Shown here: piece by piece, positions 47,516-60,319 of the stretch | How the letters are laid out: the number at the start of each line of letters is the position of its first letter | Position numbering within the stretch: the first letter of the stretch is position 1 | NCBI GenBank assembly: GCA_017591395.1 | Contig: WEDG01002096.1 | Span: 62,001 to 126,000 of the forward strand | DNA from: Schistocephalus solidus | Taxonomy: Eukaryota; Platyhelminthes; Cestoda; Diphyllobothriidea; Diphyllobothriidae | Length of the DNA: 64,000 bases | Direction: 5' to 3' | Made by a program: the position numbers and the translations under genes | The notes under the pieces: model-generated | The model's input: the letters and a program-made list of their open reading frames with translations, nothing else | What the model was told of the DNA's origin: nothing | Database searches by the model: none

Positions 47516-48255
47516 TTTATGTACAAGTGATTATAGTATTTATAGGACATAGCCGTTATGCTACCACATCCGGATGAAAAGTAACGGCTTCGCCCTTCAT
47601 CACAGATGGTTCGCTTGGTGAGGTAATGGCTTGAGGACCGGCATTCAAGGCTTTACTCGCTGAAATGCCATCATCCGTGTTGGATGTTGGCGTGATTATT
47701 ATAAGACCAGATGAAACAATCCTGAATATGGAGGAAGGGGTACTCATTTCTATTGGTACTTGACTGGGGGTCCATGAACCATGGCGGAAGTAGCTCGCGG
47801 CTGACGCGATTGTCACATCTCGCGAGCATTTCAACCTAGTCGAACGGTAATGTGTGCCCGGGTCCCACTGAATGAGTCGCTATTGGCAACTGGGATCCTT
47901 ATTTCGTAATTTTTCTGCGTTTTCAGCCATTCACGTCTGCAGCAGTCCAACGGTTTTTCCGGCGTATTTACTGCGTCCGCAACTGCACCAAATTCGGTAT
48001 ACGACCACAGACGTTGCTAACCTTGACAATTTGTCTTTTTGTCTCATTCCCTTACGGCTGCTGGTTTCATCCGGTCTGTATGCAACTCCAACTCCATGTG
48101 ATGCGAGAAGGTGGTTGACGGCATCCGAGACTTTCTTTGCGTATGGAAGCCTTTGGAAAAATGTGAGCTCGGTGCAATTTGGCCTCACGTTTTGCTTGCA
48201 TATGCATCGGGTAACGAATATGTGCGAGTAGCCATGTTTCTTAACATGTTTCAAA
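47440..48255 (-). pseudogene. Penelope-like element remnant with GIY-YIG endonuclease domain
   Basis: The minus-strand frame from 48254 contains LTFFQRLPYAKKVSDAVNHL, then VVVYRIWCSCGRSKYAGKTV and GLLQT. This order (LPY-KGVS..., then VVY-I-C-C---Y-GKT) is that of the region between RT and the GIY-YIG nuclease in Penelope-like retroelements. VVY and YAG stand for the GIY and YIG motifs. A TGA replaces the Arg codon expected after LQT (reading continues MAENAEKLRNKDPS), and another stop follows. A C-terminal segment (LKCSRDVTIASAASYFRHGS) extends to about 47560. The RT is not present upstream. A hammerhead-like motif lies downstream at 47465-47493. The remnant sits in channel intron 5, antisense to the gene. 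Confidence 0.75.
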
Positions 48256-48339
48256 GGTATTGTTATTCAGCATCATTGTCTTTGGGTTCACTGAAATGTG
48301 ATATAGCATCCACACATTGTTACCTACGCCATTGTCCGT

Positions 48340-48476
48340 GATCCAGATAGCCAAGCAATAATCATGCCAATATCCAACACGTGCGATGAAATTTCAGTGA
48401 TAAATTGTTCGAATGCCGGCTGTCAAGCCATTATCACACAAGGGGAAACCCTCCGCGTAAACGGGCGAAGCCTTCA
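48340..48476 (+). pseudogene. Inverted partial copy of the Penelope-like element 3' part
   Basis: CCAATATCCAACACGTGCGA, GAATGCCGGCTGTCAAGCCA and ACGGGCGAAGCC match the reverse complement of 47580-47700 in the same order. The two copies face opposite ways around the 47.8-48.3 kb coding remnant. Confidence 0.7.
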
Positions 48477-48489
48477 ATTGCCATATCGA

Positions 48490-48512
48490 CTATATATATA
48501 TATATATATGTA
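48490..48512. repeat. (TA)n microsatellite
   Basis: A short TA tract between the Penelope fragment and the family B tandem. Confidence 0.9.
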
Positions 48513-48519
48513 TAATAAC

Positions 48520-49045
48520 TTGACCGACAAAGACAAGGGAGACCGGAATGGCCATTTCTGGCTTATTAGCCGTCATCAGCCAGTCATACCCAATCCCAAG
48601 TGTAGGCTACCTGGGATTCGAACCCGCGACCTTTGGTAATTGAGTCGAACGCTCTACCCATTTTGAGCCACGGGCTCGTTGTTTTGTCGGTTGTGATCGG
48701 GAATATGATGATAGTGTGGGGCTCACCGATCTGCTTGAGGAACATGTATGTTCCCGTTGTGCCCTGGAGCTCAGACTAGAGCTCGCAGGCGGTCGCATGG
48801 CGACGTGTAGCATATGCTGGAATGGAACCGACAAAGACAAGGGAGACTGGAATGGCCATTTCTGGCTTATTAGCCGTCATCAGCCAGCCATACCCAAACC
48901 CAGGCGCTACCGCGCCCGAGCCTCGAACTCGCGACCTTGTTGGGCAGAAGTCCAACGCTCTACCCACTGTGCTACGAGCTCGTTGTCTTGCCGGTTTCGA
49001 TCGGGAATATTGACATTGGTAATGGGGCGCTCACCGATCGGTTAC
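48520..49045 (-). repeat. tRNA-derived repeat, family B, two tandem units
   Basis: Two minus-strand units lie in the same orientation, with heads at about 48615-48680 and 48905-48985, roughly 310 bp apart. Both cores carry GGAATGGCCATTTCTGGCTT and TTAGCCGTCATCAGCCAG. Both heads have B-box complements (GGGATTCGAACCCGCGACC; CCTCGAACTCGCGACC) and A-box complements (AACGCTCTACCCA). They are the best-preserved family members in the window. They are SINE-like heads without mature tRNA acceptor stems. Confidence 0.85.
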
Positions 49046-49382
49046 AGGACTCACTCGACTGCATCCAAGAAATACTGCAACCCCTCATAAATGAATTCCT
49101 CGTATATGATGCGGTCTGTGATGTTGAGATCAAGCACGAATCCGAAATTTCAGGCCTATAAAGCTGCTGTCCCATCTGTCGCGTCTACTACTTCTTATAT
49201 TACTCCACTTTTAAACCAAAAACTGAGATATCCTCTTGGGCTGCGAAAAGAAACTCGCTTCTGGACCTTAATTAACGCGCCGTTAATTGCGCGGTCCACT
49301 TCTTATAACCTTTTGATTAAAATTCTCCCGGTCATCACATAATCTGTACTTAATGACGTTTGCTTCTTGGTCATATATACAG

Positions 49383-49610
49383 ACGTAATGATGGCCAATC
49401 CGCGACCTTGCAGCAACAGCACCTCCTCCATGGGGTTTTAACTGCTCCGAATTGGGACCCGGTTACGTATGTCGCGATCTACCCGAAGAATTGGGTGAAC
49501 GCTACGCCGGACCAACAGATGGTCTTGTCAATTTCGACAACTTCCTCTATGCCATGCTCACCGTCTTCACCTGCGTTACCATGGAGGGTTGGACCACAGT
49601 GGGCTACCAC
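49383..49610 (+). CDS. Cav1: Cav1-like calcium channel alpha-1, exon for domain I pore loop (apparent frameshift)
   Basis: The 3' part encodes [20 protein letters not shown] and then WTTVGYH: the pore helix and selectivity filter of domain I, including the filter Glu in TMEGW. The donor is GTGAGT at 49611, and the exon ends in phase 0. At the 5' end, the acceptor tatatacag (ending 49382) joins in correct phase to an open frame reading [18 protein letters not shown]. It has the P.PC turret pattern of Cav1, but meets TAA at 49439. The downstream frame ([13 protein letters not shown]...) is offset by one base. The simplest reading is one extra G or T in the GGGGTTTT run at 49432-49439, by assembly error or real mutation. 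Alternatively, weak acceptors at 49413 or 49419 give an in-frame but shorter exon. The residues after EGW (TTVGYH) differ from the usual TDVLYW. Confidence 0.85.
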
Positions 49611-51800
49611 GTGAGTCGCGCTGTTTGGTGCTTAACCCCTCTCCACCCCTGCCCCCGGAGAAACTGCCGAAAATCCGCAGATGCGCCTCTTACCATCACG
49701 TCCCAAAAATATCTCTTATCTATGCTTCCACCCATTAAAAGTTTGTTTATTCATGGTCCACGTTGTGCTGTTACAGTTTGCTGTGAACCTCTTGATAGTA
49801 ACAGTAGACTTGCGTAGCACCTTTCGTACTATCTCCTTCCTCGCCCACTCAAGTCCAGTTTGAAGACCGAGTAGAGGACACTGAAGGCTGGATCGGAAGC
49901 ATCTAACTCATCTACGCGTGCAACATGCCTCCGGTATGTGAACGGCTGGCCCTGTTTCAGGGGCGGATCGGATCCCAAGTGATTGAGAGTGCCTTGTGGG
50001 AGAGAGAAGCCCTTCTGGGAGGAGGTCCGAGTTGACCCGTCATTCGTCAGACTCACAGGCCAGTTTTGTGCGCACTACGATAACTTTGGAGCGTCAGATT
50101 GTTTATAGTGAGAAATTTCCGCGGATTTTTGTGGTGACGCAGTCTCAAGACTCGACGCCAATCTCCTCCCCTGCCTCAGATATCAACTCACTGTGTGAGC
50201 CGGGCATCCATCTTATGTAGAGATTGGGTGCAGATGGCTGACGTGGCGTGAGCCTGCAGCTATGCATGCTATATCACCGCAATGTGTTGCACTGGTTATG
50301 CTCGTCCTGATTTGGCCCCCACATTACTGCAACGCGTCTACTACGTCGCCCGTTGTAGAAGCAAAGCATCTTGACATGATACTGATGTCGAAAACATCAC
50401 CATTCAATCAAAGCAACCTTAACCAGACGTACTGCCAACCACTCACTTAGGGCATAGAACCCTACGGAAGGCTCTGAGTCGTCCTGAAATCAACTGCAGG
50501 ATTGACGTTCTTCCCAACCAACCCTTGATAGTTGCGTTTTATTGGTTTTCAATTAAACCCGTGGCAAACTTAGCAGCCACTTCCCCTCTCGACAGTGCTG
50601 ACGACCTCAATGTCTTTGATTGTGTCCAGTCGGTACGCCTCTCAGCACAATTCTACTCCTCTCACTGTCACTACTTCTGCCGTTATCAAGAACTTGCGGG
50701 ATAAAATGAGCTGTTTTAAAGGGGCCTGAGAGCTTGAAGCCTTTCGGCCATCTAAGTTGGCCATAGCCCGATCGATGAGTACAGCAGGCAAGTGAGAGTG
50801 CTTCGTTAGCTTAAGATCAAAACTATTTGCAGGTTCGAAGATATCATTTTGATCCTGACCGTTATATATTCAGGCTTGACTTCCTAGGGACCAAACTACA
50901 GACAGTGTTGACTTTGAGGTCTTTTAGGCAAGCGCATTCGCAGTCTGTGATCATAAATTCACACAGAGTTAATTATTACCAACTTCTCAAACGAATTAGG
51001 ATTTGTGACACAGGTGGTCAGATCAAAGATAGCTTACTCCGCTTTCATAAGGTGCCACAACCAAATCGGGTGCGTTCTTCAAATGTAGAACTGAAGGAAA
51101 GTCGCCAAGGCGGATTTAGATCCATTTTCCCTACACTACCAACAGAAACGATTGGGGTAAACTGCAGGTGCCACCTACAATTGTACTCAGTGGTAGCCGA
51201 AATATTGTAGATGTTTTGAGTGCAGGTAGCGGACGCAATTCCTGTCTACTGCGACTGCAAGAAAAATCAAAACTTCAAGGTATATATTGAAAATAGGGAC
51301 AGAATGGACAGTCCTGGCTTCCTGCCAGTCTCTATGGTTACGTTTCCAAAGCAGTACCGGGGATTTTCGGAGGTGAACAGAATCCCTCATACGGAAGACG
51401 ACGTGGTCGGAAAGCTTACCAACCCCTGATGTCATGTCCGTATTGATTATAATTCGGCCAAGCTGTGAACAATTAGTGCATGTCTGAAAAGTAGTTTACC
51501 ACCGGAACCACCTTCATCACCCTCACCACCACAAACCCCGTTAACTCCCTGTAGCTTCGTAGACCACTAGGAATAGGATGGAGGATTGTCTTTTTCAGCC
51601 ATCACTGACAGTAGTCAGGGCTTTTTGTCACGGTGTGATACCGTAACCCGAAGCAACTGTCAGTCACAAGTGAAGTAAACAGAATGTCCTTCCCTATAGG
51701 CCACATGCTACAGTACTTTCTCCCTTGTGATATCATTTTGGCCCTGTTTATCATGAGTCCAAGCTTCGAATTACAAGTTTAAACGTGTCTGTGTGAAAAA
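49611..51800. other. Channel intron 6, left part
   Basis: No conserved exon recognised. A short match to family A (GAGCGTCAGATTGTTTATAG, 50092; also at about 16311) is present. The frame 50827-51207 (127 codons, + strand) has no motif that I know. Confidence 0.4.
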
Positions 51801-51807
51801 TAATCCA

Positions 51808-51922
51808 TTACCATCACCATCACCACCACCACCAACATCAACATCACCATCACCGCCACCATAACCCCCCCCAACATCAACATCACCACTGCTGCCGCCG
51901 CCACCCCGACCAATACCACCAT
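51808..51922. repeat. Imperfect CAC/ATC/CCG trinucleotide repeat
   Basis: CACCATCACCACCACCACCA grading into AACATCACCACTGCTGCCGC. A degenerate trinucleotide microsatellite. Confidence 0.85.
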
Positions 51923-52224
51923 TTCCTTTTCGCTGCGTAGGCCACTTTTAAAAGATGAAGCATTGCGCATCTTCGTCCATCACTGAGAGTGCTCGGAGAG
52001 TTAAGACACGATGATGTACTTAGTTCTTTTCTGGTAGGTCGATATGATGCAGTGACCCGAACCAACCATCAGCCGCTAATCGTGAACTTCCAGTAAGTCA
52101 GATGCCTGAATAGAGACAGTGGTCTAAGCGATACCCTGACCTCGTCCTGAAGCCCAAAGCCCGGTGCGAGTACTTTCTGGTCTACTAACTTCTTTACCGA
52201 CGAATTTAGGTTTGCATTCGTTGA

Positions 52225-52350
52225 TGAAAGCTCATCGATCGCTACCGGAACTCACTCGTTCCGTGCTGCCTTAAGGTTCACTCTCGAGTCCCGCCAGCAG
52301 CCGCACAGCGGCTAGTAGTATAATACGCAGGAGGAGTGAAATAGCCGCCT
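52225..52350 (-). repeat. Family B 3' module
   Basis: GAACTCACTCGTTCCGTGCT, CGAGTCCCGCCAGCAGCCGC and AGCGGCTAGTAGTATAATAC reproduce the 3' module on the minus strand. Core and head are absent. Confidence 0.7.
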
Positions 52351-52660
52351 TGCTAATAATCCGGACCTGCTCCTAATGTCTAGAAAACAATTTATGACGA
52401 AGAAAGCAGGTGACTCTTCAACGTTTATTGTTTTTGTTTTCCTTTTCAATTATAGTACTGATGTTATAAACCATAATATTCGAACTGTTGGATGCAACCT
52501 AAGTGAAGAAGCCCGCGGTCAAAAAATGCCCAACTTTACGCTACAGGATGACCTTCATAGTACACATAGTCTAGTAGTTCGGTACAGGAAGGCTAATCCT
52601 TTCTGTGTGCTAACTCTTACCCCACCAAAGTCCCTAACCGGAGCCCCAAAACTTGACTGT

Positions 52661-52712
52661 GACCCTAACCTAACCCTAGCCGAAACCTCACCACTTAAGC
52701 TAACCCTAATCC
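52661..52712. repeat. Degenerate telomere-like CCCTAA patch
   Basis: ACCCTAACCTAACCCTAGCC and, a little later, GCTAACCCTAATCC. Flatworm telomeres are TTAGGG repeats; this is a short, degenerate interstitial patch and may be chance or a relic. Confidence 0.4.
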
Positions 52713-53298
52713 TCTTGAAAAGCGACTTAAGGTCACCGGACCAGGGTGAGGTCCTGTTCTCGTATCATGCCCACAATTTTAAGGAGTGGAAATGGAAAAA
52801 GCGCAGTGCACACGGAGTTGACACATCGACTTTACACAGTGTGTATCCCTGAGAAATGGTAGGCAAGCTGTGCATACTAGTTACTATTAAATTTTCCGTA
52901 CGTTGCTGAAAAATATTCTGAACACAGGAAATTCGGACGATATCGGAATGATGCATTGCGAATTGCTACTTCTCGAACTTACCTAGGGGCTCATGTGACA
53001 GCTATGAAACGCAGTATTTTTACGTGGTTTTTGGCTTTGCATCACAGATATTCATACTGGAAGGGAGACACACCAATCCATTGGTTTCCAGAGGCAAATA
53101 AGAACTGAATGCGTCGAATGATGACAGAATAAGCTCGAAAAAAGTATACATTTGTCAACCCCTGTGCTTCGTAATCTTCTCTGTACCACAGATATATACT
53201 CGGCCAAAATTTTAAACGTCATATAACCTAGCTTTAGTGTTTTTCCATATGCTTCAATATATGTGAATATGGCCTTCATTTCTTCTTTCTCTTCTTTT

Positions 53299-54790
<1,492 letters not shown>

Positions 54791-54949
54791 CCACGACCAC
54801 GACACCACACCACATCGACCACCACCATACCACACCACATTATCATCACCACTCGACCATTCGCACATTGACTCAGCATATGCCTTTATATATAGCTCAT
54901 TATATCATATTTTTTCAACGATTCCACTTCCAGAATTGCAGGTAAAAAG

Positions 54950-56450
54950 GCTCTACTGGCATATGTCTCAAGCCTTGGTGGATGTTTTGGTTGTGATTCC
55001 TATACTTACCGTTTAGAGATATTTTCCATCTGTTTTGCAGCCATCCCTGATAACATAGCTTTTTTGAAGTTGATATATTGATAGAAAAAGACAAGGCAAC
55101 ATAATACCTATGCGGCTTCCGGGATTACTGTAATTCCCCACGTCATTGTTCATTTTCATACCCCAGTGCCATTTATTCCCTGCCCATGCAGTCAACCTGG
55201 CATACCTGGGCAACTGTTTAGTGTGGGCAGCCTTTTTGCGTGGACAAGACATGCGCTCTGTTGGCCTCTCCCTGGTCGCATCCGCACCTCACCTGCCTGT
55301 CGTTGTTGCAGCTTGCACTGCAACAACGGGAGGATGCAGGGCTGCGCAATCCTACAGCTTGCAACACGTTTACACGACAACCGTTCCCGATTCTGAAATA
55401 CCTAGCATCTTCCAGTACTGAATTCCATCAAAGATACCTCGAAGATCAAGATTTATAGCGTTCTCTTAGCTGAGGCCTGCCAAGCAGAGGGTCTTCTCTC
55501 CTGGATCTGAAGTTTTAGTTTAGCTAGACACAAGGCCCAAGGATTTATCGAGCATTAACGAACATTATCGAGCATTATCGAGCATTAACGAACGCGTCAG
55601 TCGCGTAGTTCGAGGTACTGGAACATTGAAATTCATTGTCCACTGATCCTGGTTAAAACTTGTGGTGAGCCAGCATTTGGTGTTGAACTATCGCATGCTG
55701 ATAACAGCTAATAAGCCAGATGTGGTAATTCAAGTGTTTATAATCTTTTTCGATAACACTTTCCGATGTCCATTGTCGCACCATTGTGGACGAAGTTGCC
55801 TACTGAGGTTGGGAGACACAGTGTCTTGGAGTAACAAAATTTACGGTCTGACTATGTCTCTGACAAACCTCAAAGTTTCGGCATGGAACCATTATGCATT
55901 TCTTCCCCCCGTCCCAACAGGAATGTGAAAATGTACAAAGCTGGAGCAGAAAGTTTGACAGTCAGTAAGTGCCGAGCAAGGGAACTCACCTATCAATAAG
56001 TTTGAATAACGCACCTCAAGCACGAGGTAATAGATTGGACTCGGATTTTCTGCAGGTTTGAAATGCTGAATCAGACGAATCGGTAAGCTTGGAGCCTATC
56101 AGTTGATCCGGAAAAATTTCGTAGGGTTTCGGCAAGCAAGGCGACCCGTCCGAAAGATGGAGTTGTAGCCTTTGACGTCACTTTTATGCGAAATGCAACG
56201 CACACGCTCTCTCTCCCTTCTGTCGTTTGACGGTCATTTTGGTGGCGAAAATAATTTTAACGCAAATGGAGATCCCGTTGAGGTCAAATGGCAGCCGTGT
56301 TTATACTTTCTGTAACTGTAACATTTAGATCGTGAGTAACTTTCACAGTGAGAATAACCGCAATCCCATCTGCAACGCTTTGTTTCAAAAATGCTTCGAA
56401 TTTTGTGCGTACATAGTTTCGTTTTTGAAATCACAGTATACCTTGGTTTA
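54950..56450. other. Channel intron 6, right part
   Basis: No exon recognised. A 10-bp tandem (ATTATCGAGC/ATTAACGAAC, about five units) lies at 55544-55594, and a (TA)n tract at 56455-56471 just before the IS6 exon. Confidence 0.5.
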
Positions 56451-56515
56451 AGCTTATATATATATATATATTATCGCGATTTAACTGCGATTTTGTTTCG
56501 GTTGCCATCCTCCAG

Positions 56516-56619
56516 ATATGCGCTGCTGTTGGATCCTGGTGGCCTTGGATATACTTTGTAACCCTCATTGTGCTGGGGTCATTCTTCGTAATGAATCTCA
56601 TCCTCGGTGTACTTAGTGG
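56516..56619 (+). CDS. Cav1: Cav1-like calcium channel alpha-1, exon for IS6
   Basis: The exon encodes [20 protein letters not shown] followed by [15 protein letters not shown]. This is the inner pore helix S6 of domain I, closely matching the Cav1 consensus PW.YFV.L...GSFFV.NL.LGVLSG. The first residues (ICAA) differ from the usual NDA pattern. The acceptor is catcctccag (56506-56515) and the donor GTAAGT at 56620. It enters in phase 0, matching the pore-loop exon end, and leaves after two bases of Gly, as expected before the linker exon that starts EF and carries the beta-subunit binding site (AID). That exon was not found before 64000. The preceding intron (6.9 kb) contains the 1.5-kb ATC microsatellite. 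Confidence 0.92.
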
Positions 56620-58690
56620 GTAAGTTCAACTGATTTTGCGCTAAGTCTTAAGGACTATTCTTCCCACAAATTAGAAATCTAGAGAATGGATGGATAAGAC
56701 CTTAAGTCATCCTCCCTTCTACTTGCCCCTATGTACTGCTCTTCTTCTCCTTCTTCTTCTTATCTTGTTTTTCATAATCCATGTTTTCCCTCTTCACCAC
56801 GTTGCTCTACTTCCTTTCACCTGCCCCCCTCTTTTCCTATTTCCTCCAAACGTTTGCCTAATATTTGAGGCCATTTGGTGGTGAAACCTGGCGCATCTGT
56901 CTAACATTACTGGCGCCTCCAGTAAAACGACTACTGTCTCTCCAGAGAGCAGATCATCTTGCCGACCCCGGCCAGTTTGAATTATGTAAGGAAGCCCTGT
57001 GTCCCTTTTTACAGATGGACTCAGTCGGGTCATAGCTCTATATGGATAGGAAACGTTAGACAACTTGAATCACGAAACTTTAACTGAAATTGCGAAATAT
57101 TAATTTGGTTTGCAGGGGATACCTAGGCAGGTTTGCAGTGGTGATTAGCGAGATATTTCAGTCAAATTAAGGTTGTTATTTGAATGTGCCTCTTTCTGGA
57201 AACCTGAGAAAATAACTAGTCAAATTGTCCTGTGCGATACCTTCCGTGGATTTTTACACAACGTTATTTGAAAGATGAAGGAGATGCTGCTTGAATAAAT
57301 ATTTTGCGGTCTCAAAATGTATCCATATTGAAAAATTCTTCAAGACCGAAAGATACTCTTTCTGTAATCAGCAAATTTGTAAAGGACGTAAGTTTTGACA
57401 AGGGAAGTATACAGTAGGTGACTTAACTCATACAATGTGTGATCAGAATTTGATTGAGTATTTTAGCATACACTTGGTCTTGTTATTTTGGTTTTTTGAG
57501 TGGATTTAAGGCTGAAAAGGCCTTTTACTAAGGAAAACTGCATGTTAAATCTCATGTATTGAAAGAAAACAGGCAGGAGTTTGGGCGAAATCACAGGTTG
57601 CTGAACCTCCAATAAATTTTGTATGCTATTAAATATCACAGAAGAAAGCCCATCCTGATCGTGCATTGTGCCATAAAAGAACATTAATATAAGAAGGAAA
57701 GGTTTTAAATTAATCCTTTCTGGAAACGGAACTTTTGATCTTAATTCAAAGAAAATCCCTCGAGAACAAGTGGAAGAGATCGCACTGTATTCCCCAAACA
57801 AGAAATGAATTCAGCTTTAGAAATTATTTTTTGCAACTTGCTGACGTTTTTGCCACAAAACGCAGGAATAAACTTGATTACCAGTATTTTTGGATTACTG
57901 CGGGAAAAATTCAGACCGTTAACAAAATACGTCCTAGGTGCGGTGGAGATAGACTACAAAAATACTTATGTTAAATTAAAAGTACGCTATAAGACCCTTT
58001 TTTGTATAATAAAGTTTCCGCTAGTCCAGAATTTAGAAACGCAGTTGACAGAAGATTAGAAGTTCTCGCAAAATCTTAGTATATATTCGGATATGCTAGT
58101 GTATATTTACAATTTTAGATCGGGGTACTAAAATAAAAAAATATAAAAAACGCTCCAATATAAAGCGAAAAGATGTTCTTTCATTTGCAGCCGAAAATGT
58201 ATGACTAACTTTCAGGGAATTCACGAAACCGATAAAGCTTAAACATTTTCAGCTTGACTTAACCTTGAAAAAAGTTAAAGTCTGCATATATTCTTAGCAA
58301 GATATCTATTTAACTCGCATTTTAATGGGATAACGTATTATTAAATAATATTTAATTTATTATAGACATATTAATCGTGTACATTTGTTGTGGACATTCA
58401 TGTTTCTCCAGAATAATCTTTTCTGCTTGGAGGGAATCTAAAAAATAAAGCAAAGGGCCATGTCGATTAGACGGAATGCCCAAAATCTCACTACTTCGGT
58501 AAATGATCTTATTTCGAAGGTTATAAATACAAATAGAACAGGATGTAAAATTATTGACAATCGATTGAAAATAGTGAAAATCATGAAATATTCAACGGAG
58601 TTTCAAGGATGACTTCAAACGAACTGTACTCCAATAACAGACATATCAATAAGGAAATTTGGCGAAAGGATAGTTATCTTCTCTAGGAAA
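56620..58690. other. Sequence after the IS6 exon, no further exon recognised
   Basis: AT-rich intron sequence with a CTT-rich tract at 56743-56763. I looked for a phase-compatible acceptor followed by the EF...ER pattern of the AID exon and found no convincing candidate. Confidence 0.45.
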
Positions 58691-58694
58691 GTAA

Positions 58695-58835
58695 ATATCG
58701 ATGATCAGACCAAGTTGGCAGAGCCTACCACCACAAGGAGTAAATGGTAGAGTACTTTCACAAATTTGGGAGTCAGCTTATGAGTTCCCATTTGCAAAAA
58801 AGTTTTCTGGTTTTTACTTTACTTTAAATGTTTCT
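58695..58835 (+). repeat. Dispersed repeat family E, copy 1
   Basis: CGATGATCAGACCAAGTTGG, GTAAATGGTAGAGTACTTTC and GGGAGTCAGCTTATGAGTTC match 59440-59560 in order. The TGGTAGAGTA and GGGTTCC-type blocks could be degenerate A and B boxes of a tRNA-like head. Confidence 0.65.
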
Positions 58836-59437
58836 GAACAGTATTCAGGATGCAGCCGCACATTACTTCTCTCCCCTCTATTGGGCCTTAATTTAGTGGA
58901 GGCTAAGAGATATCTGTAAATAAGGACAAGGTCTTTTCAAGTCTGGGCTGCAGATGGCAGAAAATGTTTTGATGATGGCGATGCACAAATATGTATACTC
59001 TTATTGGAATTGATTGAGCCACATTGGCTCGTTGTAGTGTTCCGTAGTCAGAACCACTGTATTCAAAAGGATGCAGGTCATTATGAGGATGAAGAATTGG
59101 CGACTCTTCACAAAGGCTACGACGATGCGCCTGGCACGTTTCCGTATTTTACGGGCCCGTCTTTAAATAATATAATATAATACAAACGAAAGAAAATCAC
59201 CTCCAAAAACCTAGGCTGCATCAAAAAAATATTTTATGCAAAAGAAAGGATCGGCTTTGTTAGGAGTCTGAGGTGGTTTTGTGGGGATTTACTTAAAAAA
59301 AGAGTCAGTGTGGTAGAAATGGGTGATTAAACTTTCAGTTCCACCGATCAAGTCTAATTGTTATAACCAATTTCGTGGAACTCGCCTCTTCCCTTGTATC
59401 GGCAACGATGGGTCTGTCTGGTAACCTGGAAAGAAAA

Positions 59438-59592
59438 TACCGATGCTCAGACCAAGTCGGCAGGGCCCACTGCCACAATGGGTAAATGGTAGAGTACATT
59501 CGCAAACTCGGGAGTCAGCTTCTGGGTTCCGAATCGCAACAAACTCTTTCTGGCTGTGGCAGTCACATAGTTTTACTTTTTGGTATCGCAAA
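59438..59592 (+). repeat. Dispersed repeat family E, copy 2
   Basis: CGATGCTCAGACCAAGTCGG, GTAAATGGTAGAGTACATTC, GGGAGTCAGCTTCTGGGTTC and CTTTTTGGTATCGCAAAC. Direct repeat of the copy 740 bp upstream. Confidence 0.65.
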
Positions 59593-60319
59593 CTTAAGCT
59601 CTCCTTGGCAGTATACTACTGACTAATCAAACTTGCGAGTACCTTAAAAATATCTAAAAAAATGACACTTTAACTTACATGATAAGGATACTATCATTTC
59701 TTTAGACGTCGATTTCACAGATAACTAGGCAGCGTTGCCAAGAACCCACCTCTCGAAATCCTGTTGATCAACGCATGTTTAAGAGAAACTTGGAAACTGC
59801 GAAACAATCGCATATTGAATGTCTACAGTTCTGTGGTGGTTGGGAATGCCAAAGTCTAGGCTAGCAAAAAACAAAACGGGGCTAGAGTTGTTACTTAAGT
59901 TACTGAATCGACCCACCCCTCGATAAGGTTCAAATCAAAAATGCGGAAGTTTTTCAAAATTTCTCACTGCCTCATTCAGAAAACCTGATACGTTTACAGT
60001 GCCGTCCTGGAGACTAGGTAGCGGGATTTCATTTCATGGGTGTTAGCTTGGGATATCTCAAGAAGTTCAATTTGTAAAAATGACTAAATTTCTTCCAAAC
60101 CTTAAGTCAGCTTCAACCTCGCATTGATTTGACGCACGTGAGGTAACATGAAGGCCATCGGAAATTCAAAAACGAACCCAAGAACTCTCGAACTGATTGA
60201 AACAACCCAGTATTGGATGAAGTAAATGCGGAAGTATGGTTCACGTCCCTTTCGGATGAGGAAGTGCTACGATCGCTGTTTCTACGCAGTTGCTCCTACC
60301 TAGTTAACATACGATAATA

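Noticed and set aside
48600..48985. Functional tRNA genes on the minus strand
   Set aside because: A- and B-box-like sequences are present, but acceptor-stem pairing is absent and they recur as heads of a dispersed family with a shared core, so they are SINE-like.
49413..49420. Acceptors at 49413 or 49419 as the normal start of the pore exon
   Set aside because: Both are in phase, but they lack a pyrimidine tract and would discard the NPRPC turret segment that fits the family. The acceptor at 49382 plus a one-base lesion is preferred, though not proven.
52376..52852. A 158-codon + frame
   Set aside because: It runs through the telomere-like patch and repeat-adjacent DNA, shows no family motif and is not phase-linked to the channel exons.
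58216..58280. A phase-compatible AID exon candidate (acceptor tttcag, then G-EF-T-K)
   Set aside because: The first four residues fit the calcium channel linker, but what follows (PIKLKHFQL) does not resemble the ER-rich beta-subunit binding helix, and no good donor follows. Probably chance.
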